Of a DNA stretch of 64,000 nt, positions 61,301 to 64,000 are shown piece after piece (within the stretch, counting starts at the first letter, position 1; every line of letters starts with the position of its first letter). Under the pieces are notes generated by a model, which had not been told where the DNA came from, did no database searches, and saw only the letters and a list, made by a program, of their open reading frames with translations. The DNA comes from Eledone cirrhosa. Taxonomy: Eukaryota > Mollusca > Cephalopoda > Octopoda > Eledonidae. Position numbers and translations under genes: made by a program. The stretch spans positions 24,820,374 to 24,884,373 of the forward strand of contig OZ024741.1 in assembly GCA_964016885.1 (NCBI GenBank). Reading direction: 5' to 3'.

Positions 61301-64000
61301 CAGTGTCTTTTATTAGAAATATGGTAATGAAAGGGTTAAACAACATAGACAGTGTCTTTTATTCGAAATATGATAATGAAAGGGTTAAACAACATAGAGA
61401 GTGTCTTTTATTAGAAATATGGTAATGAAAGGGTTAAACAACATAGACAGTGTGTTTTATTAGACATATGGTAATGAAAGGGTTAAACAACATAGACAGT
61501 GTCTTTTATTAGATATAGGGTAATGAAAGTGTTAAACAACATAGACAGTGTCTTGTATTAGAAATATGGTAATGAAAGTGTTGAACAACATAGACAGAGT
61601 CTTTTATTAGAAATATGGTAATGAAAGGGTTAAACAACATAGACAGTGTCTTTTATTAGAAATATGGTAATGAAAGGGTTAAACAACATAGACAGTGTCT
61701 TTTATTAGAAATATGGTAATGAAAGGGTTCAACAACATAGACAGTGTCTTTTATTAGAAATATGGTAATGAAAGATTTAAACAACATAGACAGTGTGTTT
61801 TATTAGAAATATGGTAATGAAAGGGTTAAACAACATGGACAGTGTCTTTTATTAGAAATATGATAAAGAAAGGGTTAAAAAACATAGACAGTGTCTTGTA
61901 TTAGAAATATGGTATTGAAAGGGTTAAACAACATAGACAGTGTCTTTTATTAGAAATATGGTAATGAAAGGGTTAAACAACATAGACAGTGTCTTTTATT
62001 AGAAATATGGTAATGAAAGGGTTAAACAACATAGACAATGTCTTTTATTAGAAATATGGTAATGAAAGGGTTAAACAACATAGACAGTGTCTTTTATTAG
62101 AAATATGGTAATGAAAGGGTTATACAACATAGACAGTGTCTTTTATTGGAAATATGATAATGAAAGGGTTAAACAACATAGACAGTGTCTTTTATTAGAA
62201 ATATGGTAATGAAAGGGTTAAACAACATGGACAGTGTCTTTTATTAGAAATATGGTAATGAAAGGGTTAAACAACATAGACAGTGTCTTTTATTAGAAAT
62301 ATGATAATGAAAGGGTTAAACAACATAGACAGTGTCTTTTATTAGATATAGGGTAATGAAAGGGTTAAACAACATAGACAGTGTCTTTTTTTAGAAATAT
62401 GGTAATGAAAGGATTATCAACATAGACAGTGTCTTTTATTAGAAATATGATAATGAAAGGGTTTAACAACATAAACAGTATCTTTTATTAGAAATGTGGT
62501 AATGAAAGGGTTAAACAACATAGACAGTGTCTTTTATTAGAAATATGGTAATGAAAGGGTTACACAACATAGACAGTGTCTTTTATTAGAAATATGGTAA
62601 TGAAAGGGTTAAACAACATAGACAGTGTCTTTTATTAGAAATATGGTAATGAAAGGGTTAAACAACATAGACAGTGTCTTTTATTAGAAATATGATAATG
62701 AAAGGTTTAAACAACATAGACAGTGTCTTTTATTAGAAATATGGTAATGAAAGGGTTAAACAACATAGACAGTGTCTTTTATTAGAAATAGGGTAATGAA
62801 AGGGTTAAACAACATAGACAGTGTCTTTTATTAGAAATATGATAATGAAAGGGTTAAACAACATAGACAGTGTCTTTTATTAGAAATATGGTAATGAAAG
62901 GGTTAAACAACATAGATAGTGTCTTTTATTAGAAATATGGTAATGAAAGGGTTAAACAACATAGACAGTGTCTTTTATTAGAAATATGATAATGAAAGGG
63001 TTAAACAACATAGACAGTGTCTTTTATTAGAAATATGGTAATGAAAGAGTTAAACAACATAGACAGTGTCTTTTATTAGAAATATGATAATGAAAGGGTT
63101 AAAAAACATAGACAGTGTCTTGTATTAGAAATATGGTAATGAAAGGGTTAAACAACATAGACAGTGTCTTTTATTAGAAATATGGTAATGAAAGGGTTAA
63201 ACAACATAGACAGTGTCTTTTATTAGAAATATGATAATGAAAGGATTAAACAACATAGAGAGTGTCTTTTATTAGATATAGGGTAATGAATGTGTTAAAC
63301 AACATAGACAGTGTCTTTTATCAGAAATAAGGTAATGATAGGTTTAAACAACATAGACAGTGTGTTTTATTAGAAATATGGTAATGCAAGTGTTAAACAA
63401 CATAGACAGTGTGTTTTATTAGAAATATGATAATGAAAGGGTTAAAAAACATAGACAGTGTCTTGTATTAGAAATATGGTAATGAAAGGGTTAAACAACA
63501 TAGGCAGTGTCTTTTATTAGAAATATGGTAATGAAAGGGTTAAACAACATAGACAGTGTCTTTTATTAGAAATATGGTAATGAAAGGTTTAAACAACATA
63601 GACAGTGTCTTTTATTAGAAATATGGTAACGAAAGGGTTAAACAACATAGACAGTGTCTTTTATTGGAAATATGATAATGAAAGGGTTAAACAACATAGA
63701 CAGTGTCTTTTATTAGATATAGGGTAATGAATGTGTTAAACAACATAGACAGTGTCTTTTATTAGAAATATGGTAATGAAAGGGTTAAACAACATAGACA
63801 GTGTCTTTTATTAGAAATATGGTAATGAAAGAGTTAAACAACATAGACAGTGTCTTTTATTAGAAATATGGTAATGAAAGGGTTAAACAACATAGACAGT
63901 GTGTTTTATTATACATATGGTAATGAAAGGGTTAAACAACATAGACAGTGTCTTTTATTAGATATAGGGTAATGAAAGTGTTAAACACCATAGACAGTGT
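46400..64000 (+). repeat. 3.7-4.8-kb higher-order series, four partial copies
   Basis: Three markers give the same steps. GGTATTG is at 48865, 53433, 58226 and 61911; TTATACAAC at 49074, 53642, 58435 and 62120; CATAAACAGTATC at 49425, 53993, 58785 and 62470. Steps are 4,568, 4,793 (4,792 for the last marker) and 3,685 bp. A fourth marker (ACAGCGTC) is at 47686, 51715 and 56704. The final 3,685-bp step still holds at 60221/63906, near the window edge, so the series probably continues. Confidence 0.82.

Larger units (their letters stand above)
10385..64000 (+). repeat. 49-bp satellite array, right block (about 1,100 units, open to the right)
   Basis: The same 49-bp monomer continues head to tail, in one orientation, to the window edge. 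Recurrent variant monomers act as markers: AGATATAGGG for AGAAATATGG, AATGTGTTAAAC, TTAACCAACATAG, ATATGATAATG, TTGTATTAG, GGTACTGAAAGG. Two kinds of 30-bp short unit occur. In one, AACAACA runs straight into GAAATATGG; in the other, AGAAATA runs straight into CAACATAG. The markers recur at fixed spacings and reveal higher-order duplication (separate entries). The + strand monomer has five stop triplets and 49 is not a multiple of 3, so no long ORF can exist. No transposon interrupts these 53 kb. A chromosomal role (centromeric, subtelomeric or other) cannot be told from sequence alone. Confidence 0.97.

Noticed and set aside
5376..64000. CRISPR-like regular repeats
   Set aside because: Repeats are directly adjacent with no unique spacers, the DNA is eukaryotic and no cas genes occur. 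It is a satellite.
5376..64000. Hammerhead ribozyme in the satellite monomer
   Set aside because: Some satellites and retroelements encode hammerheads, but the monomer lacks a CTGATGA box on either strand, so the core cannot form.

Overview
The window is metazoan nuclear repeat DNA, not a gene-bearing locus. It holds an L1/Tx1-type non-LTR retrotransposon with animal-style codons, a polyadenylation signal, a Helitron with a spliced gene remnant, and a satellite array of more than 53 kb. I cannot name the species. Tx1-like LINEs together with Helitrons carrying repeated ETPE-type motifs fit an aquatic invertebrate or a lower chordate, but that is inference.

Layout. (1) 1-5176: the 3' part of a LINE. 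ORF1 is a CCHC nucleic-acid-binding protein. Its 5' end is cut by the window edge and its N-terminal part is broken by two frame changes. ORF2 (1514-4951) is an unbroken 1145-aa endonuclease/reverse transcriptase with its catalytic motifs in place. A 3' UTR follows, with a strong stem-loop and AATAAA. (2) 5177-5350: a GACA/GACT-type microsatellite present in both orientations, followed by about 25 bp of unique DNA. (3) 5376-7869: about 51 copies of a 49-bp satellite monomer. (4) 7870-10384: a 2515-bp Helitron lying on the minus strand. It has TC and CTAG termini, a terminal hairpin and a clean A^T insertion inside one satellite monomer. It keeps only the first two exons of what looks like the N-terminal region of a Helitron RepHel protein. 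(5) 10385-64000 and beyond: roughly 1,100 more copies of the same monomer, with no other insertions. This part is built from nested higher-order duplications: 8,095 bp, 1,794 bp, 991 bp, 980 bp, 294 bp, about 7.9 kb, and a 3.7-4.8 kb series.

How the parts relate. The two satellite blocks were one array before the Helitron landed, since the joined flanks restore a perfect monomer. The Helitron is not copied in any of the higher-order duplications visible here, so it either arrived late or sits outside the amplifying zone. The LINE abuts a microsatellite next to the array edge. No tRNA, rRNA, CRISPR or host protein-coding gene was seen. The satellite closes every reading frame on the + strand within about 150 bp. 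The most notable results are the base-resolved Helitron insertion with its intact two-exon remnant, and the layered history of the array.
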